From Leucaena leucocephala (taxonomy: Eukaryota; Streptophyta; Magnoliopsida; Fabales; Fabaceae): a DNA stretch of 64,000 nt. The notes under the pieces are model-generated. The model was given only the letters and a program-made list of their open reading frames with translations, was not told the DNA's origin and searched no databases. The first letter of the stretch is position 1; each line of letters begins with the position of its first letter. The stretch is taken from NCBI GenBank assembly GCA_037074615.1, contig CM073534.1, positions 4,770,861 through 4,834,860 of the forward strand. Reading direction: 5' to 3'. A program made the translations under genes and the position numbers. This document shows, piece by piece, positions 22,430-32,519 of this stretch.

Positions 22430-23165
22430 AGTACTCCCTTGTGTTTTTAGGCAACCTACTAAGATTATCATTACCACATTCTCTACTCCAATCTTATCCC
22501 TTATTTCCACATAAAATTCTTGGATTAGTAGCATCCATCTCAAGAGCCAAGGCTTTGGTTGTGGCTTTTAAAATAAGAACTTTACATCAGCATGGTCAGT
22601 GTATATATCACTTTAAAACTCAATAAATAAGATTGAATTTATCAAGTGCAAACACAATAGCAAAGAGTTCCTTTTCTGTGGTAGTGTAGTTCTTTTTAGC
22701 ACTATCTAATGTCTTATAACCATATGAAATGACCTTAGATAGCTTATCATCTATTTGTCCTAACATTACACCTACTACTTTATTTGATGCATCATATGAA
22801 AGCTTGAAATCTAAATGCCAATTAGGTGCAGCAAGTATAGGTGGTGTGATAAGTATCGCTTTAATAGTGTTAAATGCTCTCTTGCAAGTATAATTAAAAT
22901 ATAACTCTACATCTTTTTGCATGAGTTTAGAAAGTAGAGAGGCAATCTTTCTAAAGTTCTTGATGAATCTTCTATAAAATCTAGCATGTCCTATAAATGA
23001 CCTTAGTTCCTTTAAAGATGTGGGATAAGGAAGAGAAGAAATAGCCTCAATATTTACTTTATCTACTTCAATCCTATTCTTAGATATTAAATACCATAGA
23101 TCTATGCCTTTATTGACCATAAAATAGCATTTCTCAAAATTTAACACAAGTTTTTTCTCAATGTA
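22430..23165 (-). pseudogene. Athila-1 RT end and RNase H remnant
   Basis: From 23165 the minus strand reads RYIEKKLVLNFEKCYFMV, then the connection domain (LRSFIGHARFYRRFIKNF) and an RNase H start (LSYDASNKVVGVMLGQ … YTTTEKELFAIVFALDKF). This is the normal gypsy order of RT thumb then RNase H. After a stop near 22620 the RNase H end continues to about 22430 (pieces such as SDIYTDHADVKFL). The RT catalytic core is absent because the element is broken upstream. Confidence 0.85.
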
Positions 23166-23404
23166 CCTTACTTTCGTACATCTTTAGGATCTTTTGGTAG
23201 CATTTAGAACCACTTACATGACCGTTGAAGTCCATTAGCTAAATCTAAAAGTTCACTCTAACGAGTTACTGTTCATATAGCATATCTAGATTCAACGACA
23301 AAATTCAAAAAATTTAAATTAATTTTAAAATATTGAAATGCAGTGGTTCAAAAAGATATATGAAGTTAACATCTTGAAATTTAAGGAAAAAATAATTCCA
23401 TGGA
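23166..23404 (-). mobile_element. Tail of a reverse family-G LTR
   Basis: On the minus strand this matches the last ~240 bp of the family-G LTRs (compare 40600-40845): shared phrases 'tttgaaccact', 'atgaacagtaac', 'ctaatggactt', 'aagtggttctaaatgctac' and 'gatgtac-aaagtaagg'. The terminal bases are lost at the junction with Athila-1 pol. Its matching head lies at 29440-30453, on the far side of Athila-3. Confidence 0.75.
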
Positions 23405-24849
23405 TGATAAACTCTTATTTGTAGTGATTTATAGTGTGTTTAAAGTGAGTTTATTATTGATTTTATCCCTATTTATCAATATATTAAGCAATTATTAAAT
23501 AAAATAATATTCAGAATACTTGAGAAGTAATTGATATAAATTTAATGCTTAAAGTAAACAAATAATCTGTTTATTCTAATTTTCTATCACAGACTAATGC
23601 ACTAACAAAATGGATTAAGAGAGAATGACATTCAGACGAAAGGAATTGATGACATATGACAACACATGGGCTAGATCCAAGAATTGAGGAATAGATTGCA
23701 AGTGGGAGATCATGCATATTCTAGCACATGGAGGAGCACTGTTCACACACATAGCACTGTTCACGCATACACACCTCATCTGAACAGAATCACACATTTC
23801 AGCAGTAGCTCATACACTCAACATATCATTCACACCATTTCAGCTACCATTCATATCCTTCCACACTTATATATACACAACATCACATATCATAAGGGGG
23901 ACATATTCCATTCACGGAGAGCATGCCAATTCTGAATCAATCATCACTGCACTCATTCCACATCACCATTCCACTCCATTGAGCATACCTTCACGTAGAT
24001 CACACTTCTCCTTCTCCATCTACATTTTCCATTTCTCTTCTATAACTTTTCTCTATTCTAATCAATAGAACTAGAGAAAAGTTCTGTAGTTCACCTTTAT
24101 CTTCTTTATAATTTTCACCATGATTGCTGCTGTGTTTTTTGTTGCTGCTAAAGTTCAGATAACAATGTAAGGTAAGCTATTGTGCTCTCTTAGAGATGAT
24201 GCTGAACCAGAATCCTTAAGCTAAATAGGGAGTCCATTGTGTTCTTAATTCAGAGTTAAATGTATCGAGTTGATGTAGTTAGCTCTGTAATTACTTATAC
24301 AATTAGAGTAGTAGATGACAAAGAAGTAGGGAACCGAGTTGGATTTCTTTCTTCTGCATAACTCACCTTTGATTAATTCTCATCTTTGATTGCGTTAAAC
24401 ATAGTTATGATTAATTAAAGTGATTATATTTAATTCATATTCTACTATCTCTAAGTTGAATGATTCATAATCTCTTTTAATGTATGCAAGTTGTAGCTTT
24501 GTCTGAGATTTAGCTAGCGAGTTGTTAGCAAACATATTATAATTCAACTTATCTACTCCTCATATTCTATGGATAATGAAGGTAAGGTAATCTCCAAGAG
24601 AACACGCTTGTCATTCCTTCATCTCATCATCACAAACACTTAAAAACATAAACAATAGTATAGGATTTGCTCTCAGTAGTTAGATTGAAACTCATCAAAC
24701 ACCATCTCTTTAACTTGTTAATTTGTGGATCATTAGATTAATTAGGAACTTCTACATCTATTTAGGCTTCTTGTGAATCAACCTAGGTTAGCCTCCATTT
24801 TACTATTGGTTATCTTAGTTTTGTTTGATAATTAAAATGATAGTTATCA
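23405..24849 (+). repeat. 5' LTR of Athila-3
   Basis: It starts TGATAAAC and ends AGTTATCA, three bases before a primer site. It matches, in reverse complement, the LTRs at 40852-42022 and 57464-60389 (for example the phrases around 'gattattaattaatcat' and 'aactcgctagctaaatctc'). It is about 1.45 kb. The segment 23640-24060 is rich in 'cacattcca/cattcaca' phrases with no gene. Confidence 0.8.
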
Positions 24850-24852
24850 AAA

Positions 24853-24870
24853 TGGTATCATTGTTAGGGA
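24853..24870 (+). promoter_or_regulatory. Primer-binding site of Athila-3
   Basis: TGGTATCATTGTTAGGGA is a decayed form of the Athila primer site TGGCGCC-TTGCCGGGGA, which pairs with the 3' end of tRNA-Asp. All mismatches are C-to-T or G-to-A. Confidence 0.65.
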
Positions 24871-24959
24871 GCCTTACTTCTTAAGGTTTCCTAAGCAATC
24901 TCCTGGGCCTAAAAATCATAAAAAAATAGATAGGTGTTTCATTTTTTTCTACGTATTCA

Positions 24960-25460
24960 ATATTTTGTCTTGTTGAGTCACGACCAATTGCCTTTCTTGT
25001 CGCGATCAAAGTACTTAAAATTGACTTCCGACCATGTCTGTGAACTTTAGCGCGACCAGAAACACATTTGGTCACAACCTTTAATTTGATTTTGCTCTCT
25101 GTAACTATTAGTCGTGACCTAACTGCTTTGTGGTCGTAACCAAAAATATTTTTCATCCAGTTTTCTTCTATGTGATTTCTAGTTGCAACCAGTTTGACAC
25201 TTAGTCGCAACCAAAAATCATTGCCTCAATCATTACCTAAGTGACAATTGGTCTCAACCAGAAACTGAAAACTTAAAGCATTTTACTATCTATGGTTTTT
25301 AGTCGCAACCAAAGTGACATTTGGTCACGACCAAAAATCCAAATTGAGAATTTTTCTTCTCTATGACTGACAGTCGTGACCTGAAGTTCATTTTTGTCAT
25401 GATCTCTATTCTCTGTGCTTATTCGTCCCACCTAATGACCTTTTAGTCGTGACTTGACTA
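24960..25460. repeat. Array of decayed GTCGCGAC palindromes (Athila-3 leader)
   Basis: About fifteen related 8-mers (GTCGCGAT, GCGCGACC, GTCGTGAC, GTCACGAC, GTCGCAAC, GTTGCAAC) recur every 25-60 bp between the primer site and gag, often as 'tagtcgNNacc' and 'ttggtcNcgacc' pairs with 'ttctctatg' or 'ctctgtg' between pairs. It is the same motif as at 20540-20870 and 44810-45180, but here in the leader. Confidence 0.6.
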
Positions 25461-25589
25461 TTTTGAACTACGATTACTTATTCTAAATTTTTGGAATTGC
25501 TACATCTATGATATATTTGATATTCTGCATCAGTGTGAAGTTTGATTTGTATGACCAAAAGCCCTAAATTTTTTCCTTTGGACATATAA

Positions 25590-26890
25590 ATGAACAAAAC
25601 ATTTAGGCAAAATAAGAAGGCTAAAATCTTAAATCAAGCTGGTGTTGCATCTTCTATTGAGCCTAGTTCTTCTAGTGAATATGTTGCAACTGAGATTGAT
25701 TTTGCATCTGGTGCTATATTAGATAATCATTTTGTCATAGAGCGTGTTAATGAAGATGAAACTCATACTCATAATTAGAATATTTAAAATGAGCAACATG
25801 GAGAGAATAACATGAACAATAAAAGATCACGTAGGAGCATAAGAGAATTGACTTCTTCTAATGCAAACTTTGATCCTTTTCGCACTTGTCCTAGTTTGGA
25901 TCTTAATTTTGAGTTGAAAAGTCCTTTGTTAAGTAACTTACCAAAATTTTATTGATTGGTAGGGGGAGATCCTTTCAAGTACTTGAAGACTATGCAGTGG
26001 GTTTGCACGTCCATGAAACCTATAGGTGCTAACATGGATGCTGTGTAAAGACAAGTATTCCGCTTTGCACTTGAAGGAAAGGCAAATGAATGGTTTTATA
26101 TACTGCCATATCATACACCTCGAGCATTGGATTCTTGGAACAACTTGAGGATTGCTTTCCTAGAAAGATACTTCCCTACTTCAAAGATAGCTACATTGAG
26201 GAAGGAGATTTTTTCTACAAAATAGTATGTTCAAGAATCTTTCCATGAGTTTTGGGGAAGATTTCAAGAGATGCTAGCTAGATGTCCATGCCACCATATT
26301 CCAAGTGAGCACTTGGTGCAGTATTTCCATTCAGGATTGCGTTATGCATGCAGAAAGAATTTGGATGTAGCTGCTGGAGACTCTATTGATGATTTAACTC
26401 TAGATGAAGCATGGAACCTAATTGAGAAAATAGCAAGCAATGACCAGCAATATGGGGGCTATGATGCTAGGCAAGTCCATGAGGTTTATGCAAGGCATTC
26501 TCAAGATTATAATAGTTTTTCCTCCCAAGTTGCTACCATGTATGCTCAGATAAACAACTTAGCTGCTCAATTGGGCAATTCACATGTTCAAAATCCATAC
26601 TCTCAAGCTCTTGTTGCTCCTAGTTGTAAACTTTGCTATTCTCCTATCCACACTACTGTCAATTGTCCTACATACTGTGAAGATGTATAAGCTATCTATC
26701 AAGGAAAATAGAATCAGTATCCACAAAAGAATCCATACGCCAACACATATAATGAAGGATGGAGAGATCATCCTAATTTCAAATGGAGGGATGGAGGTGG
26801 AGACAGTAATTTTAGGCAGAATAGATTGAACAATGATAAGCAAGTGACTAAGTCTTCTAAAGCTATCAAAGTACCTTCTAATGCAAACAA
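25590..26890 (+). pseudogene. Athila-3 gag
   Basis: The first ATG of the readable frame is at 25590 (MNKTFRQNKKAK). After stops at 25776 and near 25955 the capsid region is recognisable: FALEGKANEWFY, …WNNLRIAFLERYFPTSK, ESFHEFWGRFQEMLARCP, LVQYFHSGLR and EAWNLIEKIASNDQQYGG. This is the retrotransposon gag domain in the form typical of Athila elements. A CX2CX4HX4C zinc knuckle (CKLCYSPIHTTVNC) follows near 26630. The stop right after it (about 26688) and further stops end the frame. Role in the family: the particle shell that packages element RNA. Not functional here. Confidence 0.85.
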
Positions 26891-27750
26891 CGATGTAATA
26901 AATGAGATATGAAGAGTATTATTGTGATGAATTCAAATATAAACTCCATCAACACAAATTTTTGCTATAACTTCAAGGACTTGAGATATACTGTGGAGAA
27001 TAACTGGGTAACAACAGAAGCCAAATTTGCTATATTAGAGAGTAAAATGGAACAATGGGAGATAAAAGCAGCAAATATAAATGGCTATGTATCACAACTA
27101 GCAAATTTAGTGAATGAAGTCTAGGCCAAAATTGGGAGAATTTACCATCAAACACAGTTGTTAACCCAAAATCTGTAAATACTATAAGCTTGAAGTAGAA
27201 AAATAGTAGGGAAAGCAGATACAGAAGATGATACAAAGGATAAGGAAGCAATTGAGCAGCAGAACAGATTTGGAGCTTAAGAAGAGATTGGAGAAAAGCC
27301 TTCACCCATACTCAAATCAAAAAGTAGTAAGAGCATAACATGTTACAGTAGAATAATGAGCAAACTATATTAAAGAAATTGCACAATCATCTGTTGTGCT
27401 GGAAACAGTAGCTACTTCCAGCAGTGCAAATCAGAAATCAAGCAGAAATCAGAATAAGAAGGAGCATGAAGATGCAGAACAAAAGGACGGAGAGGTAAGT
27501 ATTAAACACCTACCTTTTCCTAATGCATACACGTGTCCAAAGAGGGTTTTGAAAGATAAATAGGAATAAGATATTTTGAATGTGTTAGGAAAATTAGAAG
27601 TTAATGTGCCACTTGTGATCTAATTATAACATTCCCAAGTATGGAAAATTCATGAAAGAACTCTGCACTAATAAAATAATATGTAAACCGAATGAATGGG
27701 TTCAAGTAGGATCTAATATGTTAGCTTTGTTTAAGCCACAACTTCCTATT
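26890..27750 (+). pseudogene. Athila-3 gag-protease linker
   Basis: It is readable in broken frames, with an Asn/Ile-rich block (NSNINSINTNF at about 26930) that is also present in Athila-2 gag at 56700-56600. A polar linker with several stops follows. No separate domain was recognised. Confidence 0.5.
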
Positions 27751-27754
27751 AAAT

Positions 27755-28420
27755 ATGATAATCCAGGTTCCTTTACAATCCCAATCACCATTGGTAAGTT
27801 TTCAGTGTGTTAGTGCTCTGTTAGATCTTGGTGCAGCCATCAATATGATGCCAACTTCTATTTATACATCATTAGGCATAGGCATAAGCTTACTTAAGGA
27901 AACATCAATGATAGTACAACTTGCTGATCGAACCACTAGGAAACCTAAGGGACTATTAGAGGACATATTGGTTAAGGTCAAAGACTTGATTATACCTGCA
28001 GATTTTTATGTCTTAGATATGTCACGTTAGTTAAATTCAGAGGGACCTATTATCTTGGGTAGGCCATTCCTTAGAATAGGAAACACTGTGATAAGTATGA
28101 AAAATAGGAGTATCACAATGGAAGTGGGTGATAATGTCATAACTTTTAATGTCTATGAAGCAATGAGACATCCATTTGAAGATTACTCACTATTAGGCTT
28201 AAGTACAATTGATGCATACATTGAAGAGACTAAAGAGGAACATGAAAAGCCTATGCTGAAATCTGATAGAGCTGAATGTAAATTGCTTGAATATGAAATT
28301 TCTTCTTCTACTGTATTTTCTTTGGATAATAGTGGTGATGTGTCAAGTATTAACCATATCTCAGTTGATAGCCTACTTTCCACCTACAATCTTTTTCTTT
28401 ATATGTTACTAACTTTTTGA
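27755..28420 (+). pseudogene. Athila-3 protease
   Basis: The frame from 27755 has the retropepsin motif ALLDLGAAINMMP (catalytic Asp at residue 24; the usual DTG/DSG is DLG, as is normal in Athila), then QLADRTTRKPKG and IIPADFYVLDM. After a stop (28028) the flap end continues with ILGRPFLRIGNTVISM and a GDNVITFNVYEAMRHPFEDY block. A matching pair exists in Athila-2. An acidic tail follows up to 28420. Inactive because of the split. Confidence 0.8.
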
Positions 28421-28789
28421 ATGAAGGATTTGGAGAGAAACAACAAGATAAAATTGCAGGAGAAATCACAGTTGCTAGAATTCTCATTACAGGGATAAAA
28501 CCAAACAACACAAAACCTGTGAGGACAAACTTGATAAAGCATGTTACAGCTCTGGAAACTCAAAAGTCGGTTCCATCAATTGACTAACCTCCTGAGTTAG
28601 AACTCAAACCACTTCCTAGTAACCTTAAATATGTGTTTTAAGCTAGAAATAATACATTACCTATTATAATTTCTAACTCATTTTCTGTTTATGAGGAAGA
28701 AAAGCTTATTTCAATTTTAAAAACACATAAGAGAGCAATTGGCTCGACTCTAGCTAATATACCTGTATAGATGTATCTATATACACACA

Positions 28790-29439
28790 TAAAATTCTAT
28801 TAAAGGAAGGAGTCAAGCCTATTAAACAGCAACAAAGAAGGTTAAACCCCTTGATATTTGATATGGTCAAGAAAGAGGTAACTAAGCTGTTGAATGCTAA
28901 CATTATTTATCCAATTTCAGACAGTAAATGGGTAAGTCCAGTTTATGTTGTGCCAAAGAAAAGTGGAAGAACTATGGTAAGGAATGAAAAGAATTAACTA
29001 ATTCCTACTAGAGTGCAGAATTCATGGAGAATATGTATTGATTACAGGAAATTAAATGATGCAACTAGGAAGGACCATTTTTCTTTACCGTTCATAGATC
29101 AAATGCTGGAAAGACTCGCTGGAAAATCCCATTACTATTTTCTTAATGGTTTTTCAAGATATTTTTAGGTTCCAATTGCACTAAAGGATCAAGAGAAGAC
29201 CACATTCACATGCCCATATGGTACCTATGCTTATAGGAGGATGCCATTTGGGTTGTGTAATGCTCCTGAAATATTTCAAAGAGCTATGATGTCCATATTC
29301 AGTGAATTCTTGGAAAATAACATGAAAGTATTCATGGATGATTTTACAGTGTATGGTAAGGATTTTGATGAGTGTTTAGAATGTTTGGAAAAAATTCTAG
29401 CAAGGTACATTGAGAAAAAGCTTATACAAAATTTTGATC
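28790..29439 (+). pseudogene. Athila-3 reverse transcriptase, truncated
   Basis: The frame, broken by stops near 28995 and 29166, shows the gypsy RT order: EVTKLLNANIIYPISDS, WVSPVYVVPKKSG, ICIDYRKLNDATRKDHF, LPFIDQMLERLAG, TFTCPYGTYAYRRMPFGLCN, and the catalytic FMDDFTVYG (about 29331-29357). It ends at RYIEKKLIQNF, where it joins the family-G LTR head. The thumb, RNase H and integrase are missing. Confidence 0.85.
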
Positions 29440-30453
29440 TTGGATTAGCTTGCCCTATAAGCCAATGAGATGACATCATCCATGAAATTATCAAAGGACA
29501 CCTCAAAGCCCATGTGACAAAATTACAAAGGGAGGAAGCATTTGGAAAAATTCTACTATAATTCGCTACCGATTCAAACATCATCAGAGTATTTACTGGC
29601 TCTAATTAATCATATTTATACCATCCTGCACATTTTTTGCCTGTCCAAAATGACCAGAATACCCTCCATTCGTCACTGGTACAATAGGGGCATCCAGGGG
29701 CATTTTCATAATTTTTTACTTTTCCTAAACTGCTCTGGACTCTGGCCCATATAACTGTGTCACTACTTTATTGGGCTCATTATGGAACCATTTGGGCCTT
29801 GGTATGGGCTCATTGCCTTTATGCCCTTTATAGCACAATTCACAATAAATCTCACCCGATCCTATTTAATGGGTATTTTATTTCACCGTAAAATCCCATA
29901 AGGCTTCTACAAGATTTCTTTTCTGATTGTCAATTTTATAAATTCTTATATTAAATATGGGAATTTCTTATAATATCCCATCTGATTCTGATGTTTGAAG
30001 AATACTATAATAATTCTTCTGACTTCATAAATTTATATCAATTAATCGGGACCTCAAATCAAAATTCTATTGCGTTAAACTGACTGAAATAATTTTGTCC
30101 ATCTAATGGTAAAATTTGAGTCTAATATGATTCTGGGCATTTTTGGCCTGCTTTGGCTCAACTTTTCCATCATTATATTTAGGTCCCTGAACTTTTACAT
30201 AATTGCACTTAGGCCCCTAAACTTTTGGCTATTTGCATTTTAGCCCCTTAACTTTTGAAAATTACACTTAAGGGCCCAACTTTTATTTCTATCTTCACTT
30301 TTTGGCTCAACCTTTTCTAATTTTCATTTTAGTCCTTCTCTTTCTTCAGGACTCATTTAACCTTTATAATTTCTTCTGATCTTCGTCATAATCCTTTCTA
30401 AGCCTCTTTCCACTATCAGTACTATACGGATAGGGAAAAATTTAGGATATGAC
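29440..30453 (-). mobile_element. Head of a reverse family-G LTR
   Basis: On the minus strand from 30453 it reads TGTCATATCCTAAATTTTTC and follows the 3' LTR at 37676 for about 870 bp at roughly 85% identity by eye. After a gap of about 220 bp it continues with the 'gaggtgtcc…gatgatgtcat' block found at about 38840-38870. At 30453 it abuts, tail to head, the forward family-G LTR. It probably belongs with the tail at 23166-23404. Confidence 0.75.
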
Positions 30454-32504
30454 AGAGACGGTACCAGATTGGACTGGGATTTTTCCAAAAGGTTTCCCCA
30501 TTAGAATTTTGCCACCTAACCCCCATGAGATGTCCCTTGTGATTTCATTGATGATGTCACAATTAGCTCTTTGGAAAAAGTTAAATCCAAGATTAAAAAT
30601 GGACCTTTAGATCAAATAGTTCATAAAGTAAGCTTGGCCATTAATTTTCCATGAATTTTTCTATAAATACCCCTCAAATCTGCATCCAAACCATGAGCCA
30701 TGGAACCTAGGGGAAACTCTTGCAAAATGGAAACTCAAGTCAAGACAAAGAAGATTCAAGGTTAGCAATCTCTTTTAGCTTATTTTCCTTTGATTTGGGA
30801 GCTTTAACTTAGGGTTTTCATGGGGGGAAAAGTTGAGTTTTCTCTAAGGTGTTGTGTTGCCCAAAAACCTCAGATGAAAGGGAAAAGAAGAAATTCTAGT
30901 TAGAGATGTATGATTGAAGCCTAAATAAGCTAGTTAAGTGGTTGGTTGTTGAATCAAGTTGATATTATTGACTTTGCCATGGTTGAACCTATTCAGTCTG
31001 CACTGTTCATGAGGGAAGGAAATGGAATTTCAATGATGTAATGCTTCCATTGAATTTATATGATGATTTTTTATGGGTTTGGAAAGGTTTTGAACCTTGG
31101 AAGCATTGAAATTCCAAGATTATAGTTTTTGAAATTCTTCATGGTACTGTTCACTCACATGAACAGTGATTGAAATTTCATGATTTTGATGCTTTCAATT
31201 GTTTTAAAATGAAAAGTTGTGTGTGGTAAAGTGGAGAAACAAGTATGGGAAGCATTATAATCAAAATGATAATTTTTGAAAGAATTGTATGCACATGTTC
31301 AGTTCTATACAGCAGGCCACGAAGGAGCTGAAATTTCATTATTCTAAGCTCATAGATGGATTCAAAAGGTGAAATTGTGTAGGGTAAAGTCAAGACGTCA
31401 ATTGATTCAAAGGCCAAGTCCATTAGTTAAGATTAAGGAAAATAAGTAAGCTTAATGTTCATGAGGAAGTTATGTTAGTTAAATTAAGTTTAATGCTCAA
31501 GAAAATTAGATGATGATGGATGAATGGTTATGTGATATTAGGGATTGATTGATATGATCCAAAAGAGGCAGCCATATATTCAAGAGAAGTGAGAAGAAAG
31601 AAGCAAGATAAAGTGAAAGAAATCAAGTATATGAGGTAGTAAACTTATCCTAAACTTGTATGCATTGAATGTTATGCTTGAATGGGCTATGGCTTTGTTG
31701 AATTGTGTTGCATATGTGGTTATGTATGAATCTCTGTTGCTATGATTACTTTGGCCAATTGTATTTCTTATGTTACATGGAAGCATGCACATTACACAAT
31801 GTTAACACTTTCACGAGCTAGCACAAGTATCTACATTAATGTATGCATTATTTAGTAATGTTTGCTACTGAGATTTCTCTAGAAATATCATTCCTTTTCA
31901 TGTAAACCCAATCCCATAGGTTTGTGAATAATGAAAAAGGATGATGAAGCATGAAGAAAAGTTAGGGATTGGATGGTATATATGTTATGTAAATGTGTAA
32001 TGTTGCTGACCAATGTAAGTAGTGATGGTCATGATGTAAAGAAAAATAGTAAATGATGGAATAAATGTATGAAATTTTACAAACACTTATATGACATGTC
32101 AAGCTTCATTTTGACACCAAGAACACCTTATTTCTATGTATATACAAAGAGAACTAATTTTCCAAAGTAAGGGATCAGAATCTGTTTCTAGAATTTTTGA
32201 CCAAATGAACAGTAATATTTGGCGAATAAACTGTATTAATTGATGGGACATTTGGTCTGGAAATTATTTTTCCCTTAAATTTCAAGATGTTATCTTCGCG
32301 TAGCTTTTTGAACCAATTTATTTCTATTTTTCTATAATTAATTATGATTTTGTGAATTTCCTTGCATTATCTGAAATACCATATGAATAGTAACCCTGAG
32401 AAAGAGTAAAATTCCATATTTGGCTAATGAACTTCCAAGGTCTTGTAAGTGGTTCCAAATGCTACTGAATGGTCCCTAAGATGTACAAAAGTAAGGATGT
32501 TACA
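30454..32504 (+). repeat. 5' LTR of the family-G element, head-truncated
   Basis: Aligns with 38765-40851 (for example 'ttgccacctaacccccatg', 'actcaagtcaagacaaag' and 'tgatgatggatgaatgg'). It ends TGTTACA, followed by the primer site. The head is missing and a reverse LTR head takes its place. The small minus-strand frame at 31178-31423 recurs in the other LTR at 39522-39767 simply because the LTRs are near-identical. Confidence 0.8.
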
Positions 32505-32507
32505 TTT

Positions 32508-32519
32508 TAGTATTAGAGC
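32508..32519 (+). promoter_or_regulatory. Primer-binding site of the family-G element
   Basis: TAGTATTAGAGC differs from the initiator-Met site TGGTATCAGAGC at two positions, both transitions. It starts four bases after the 5' LTR. Confidence 0.65.

Larger units (their letters stand above)
19257..23165 (-). mobile_element. 3' half of a reverse Athila-type gypsy element (Athila-1)
   Basis: On the minus strand the order is: end of RT, RNase H, integrase, a long 3' noncoding region and a polypurine tract, i.e. the 3' half of a Ty3/gypsy element. The protein motifs fit the Athila lineage. The noncoding part is co-linear with 42023-45350 of Athila-2 but lacks the foldback element found there. At 23166 the element is cut by a family-G LTR tail. 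The break is at the pol phrase RYIEKK, with four bases (AAGG) shared at the junction. Confidence 0.8.
23405..29439 (+). mobile_element. 5' half of a forward Athila-type gypsy element (Athila-3)
   Basis: In order: LTR, tRNA-Asp-type primer site, a leader with the palindrome array, gag, protease, and RT up to just after RYIEKKL. There it is cut and joined to the head of a reverse family-G LTR. RNase H, integrase, PPT and the 3' LTR are missing. Both flanks are pieces of one family-G LTR in the same reverse orientation, so Athila-3 probably inserted in that LTR and a later deletion removed its 3' half with the middle of the host LTR. Confidence 0.8.

Noticed and set aside
23684..23935. 83-codon His/Thr-rich frame
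   Set aside because: It lies in the Athila-3 LTR within a 'cattcaca' repeat-like stretch. No domain and not kept in the other LTR copies.
31178..31423. 81-codon minus-strand frame also present at 39522-39767
   Set aside because: Both lie in the near-identical LTRs of one element, so conservation reflects duplication and not selection.
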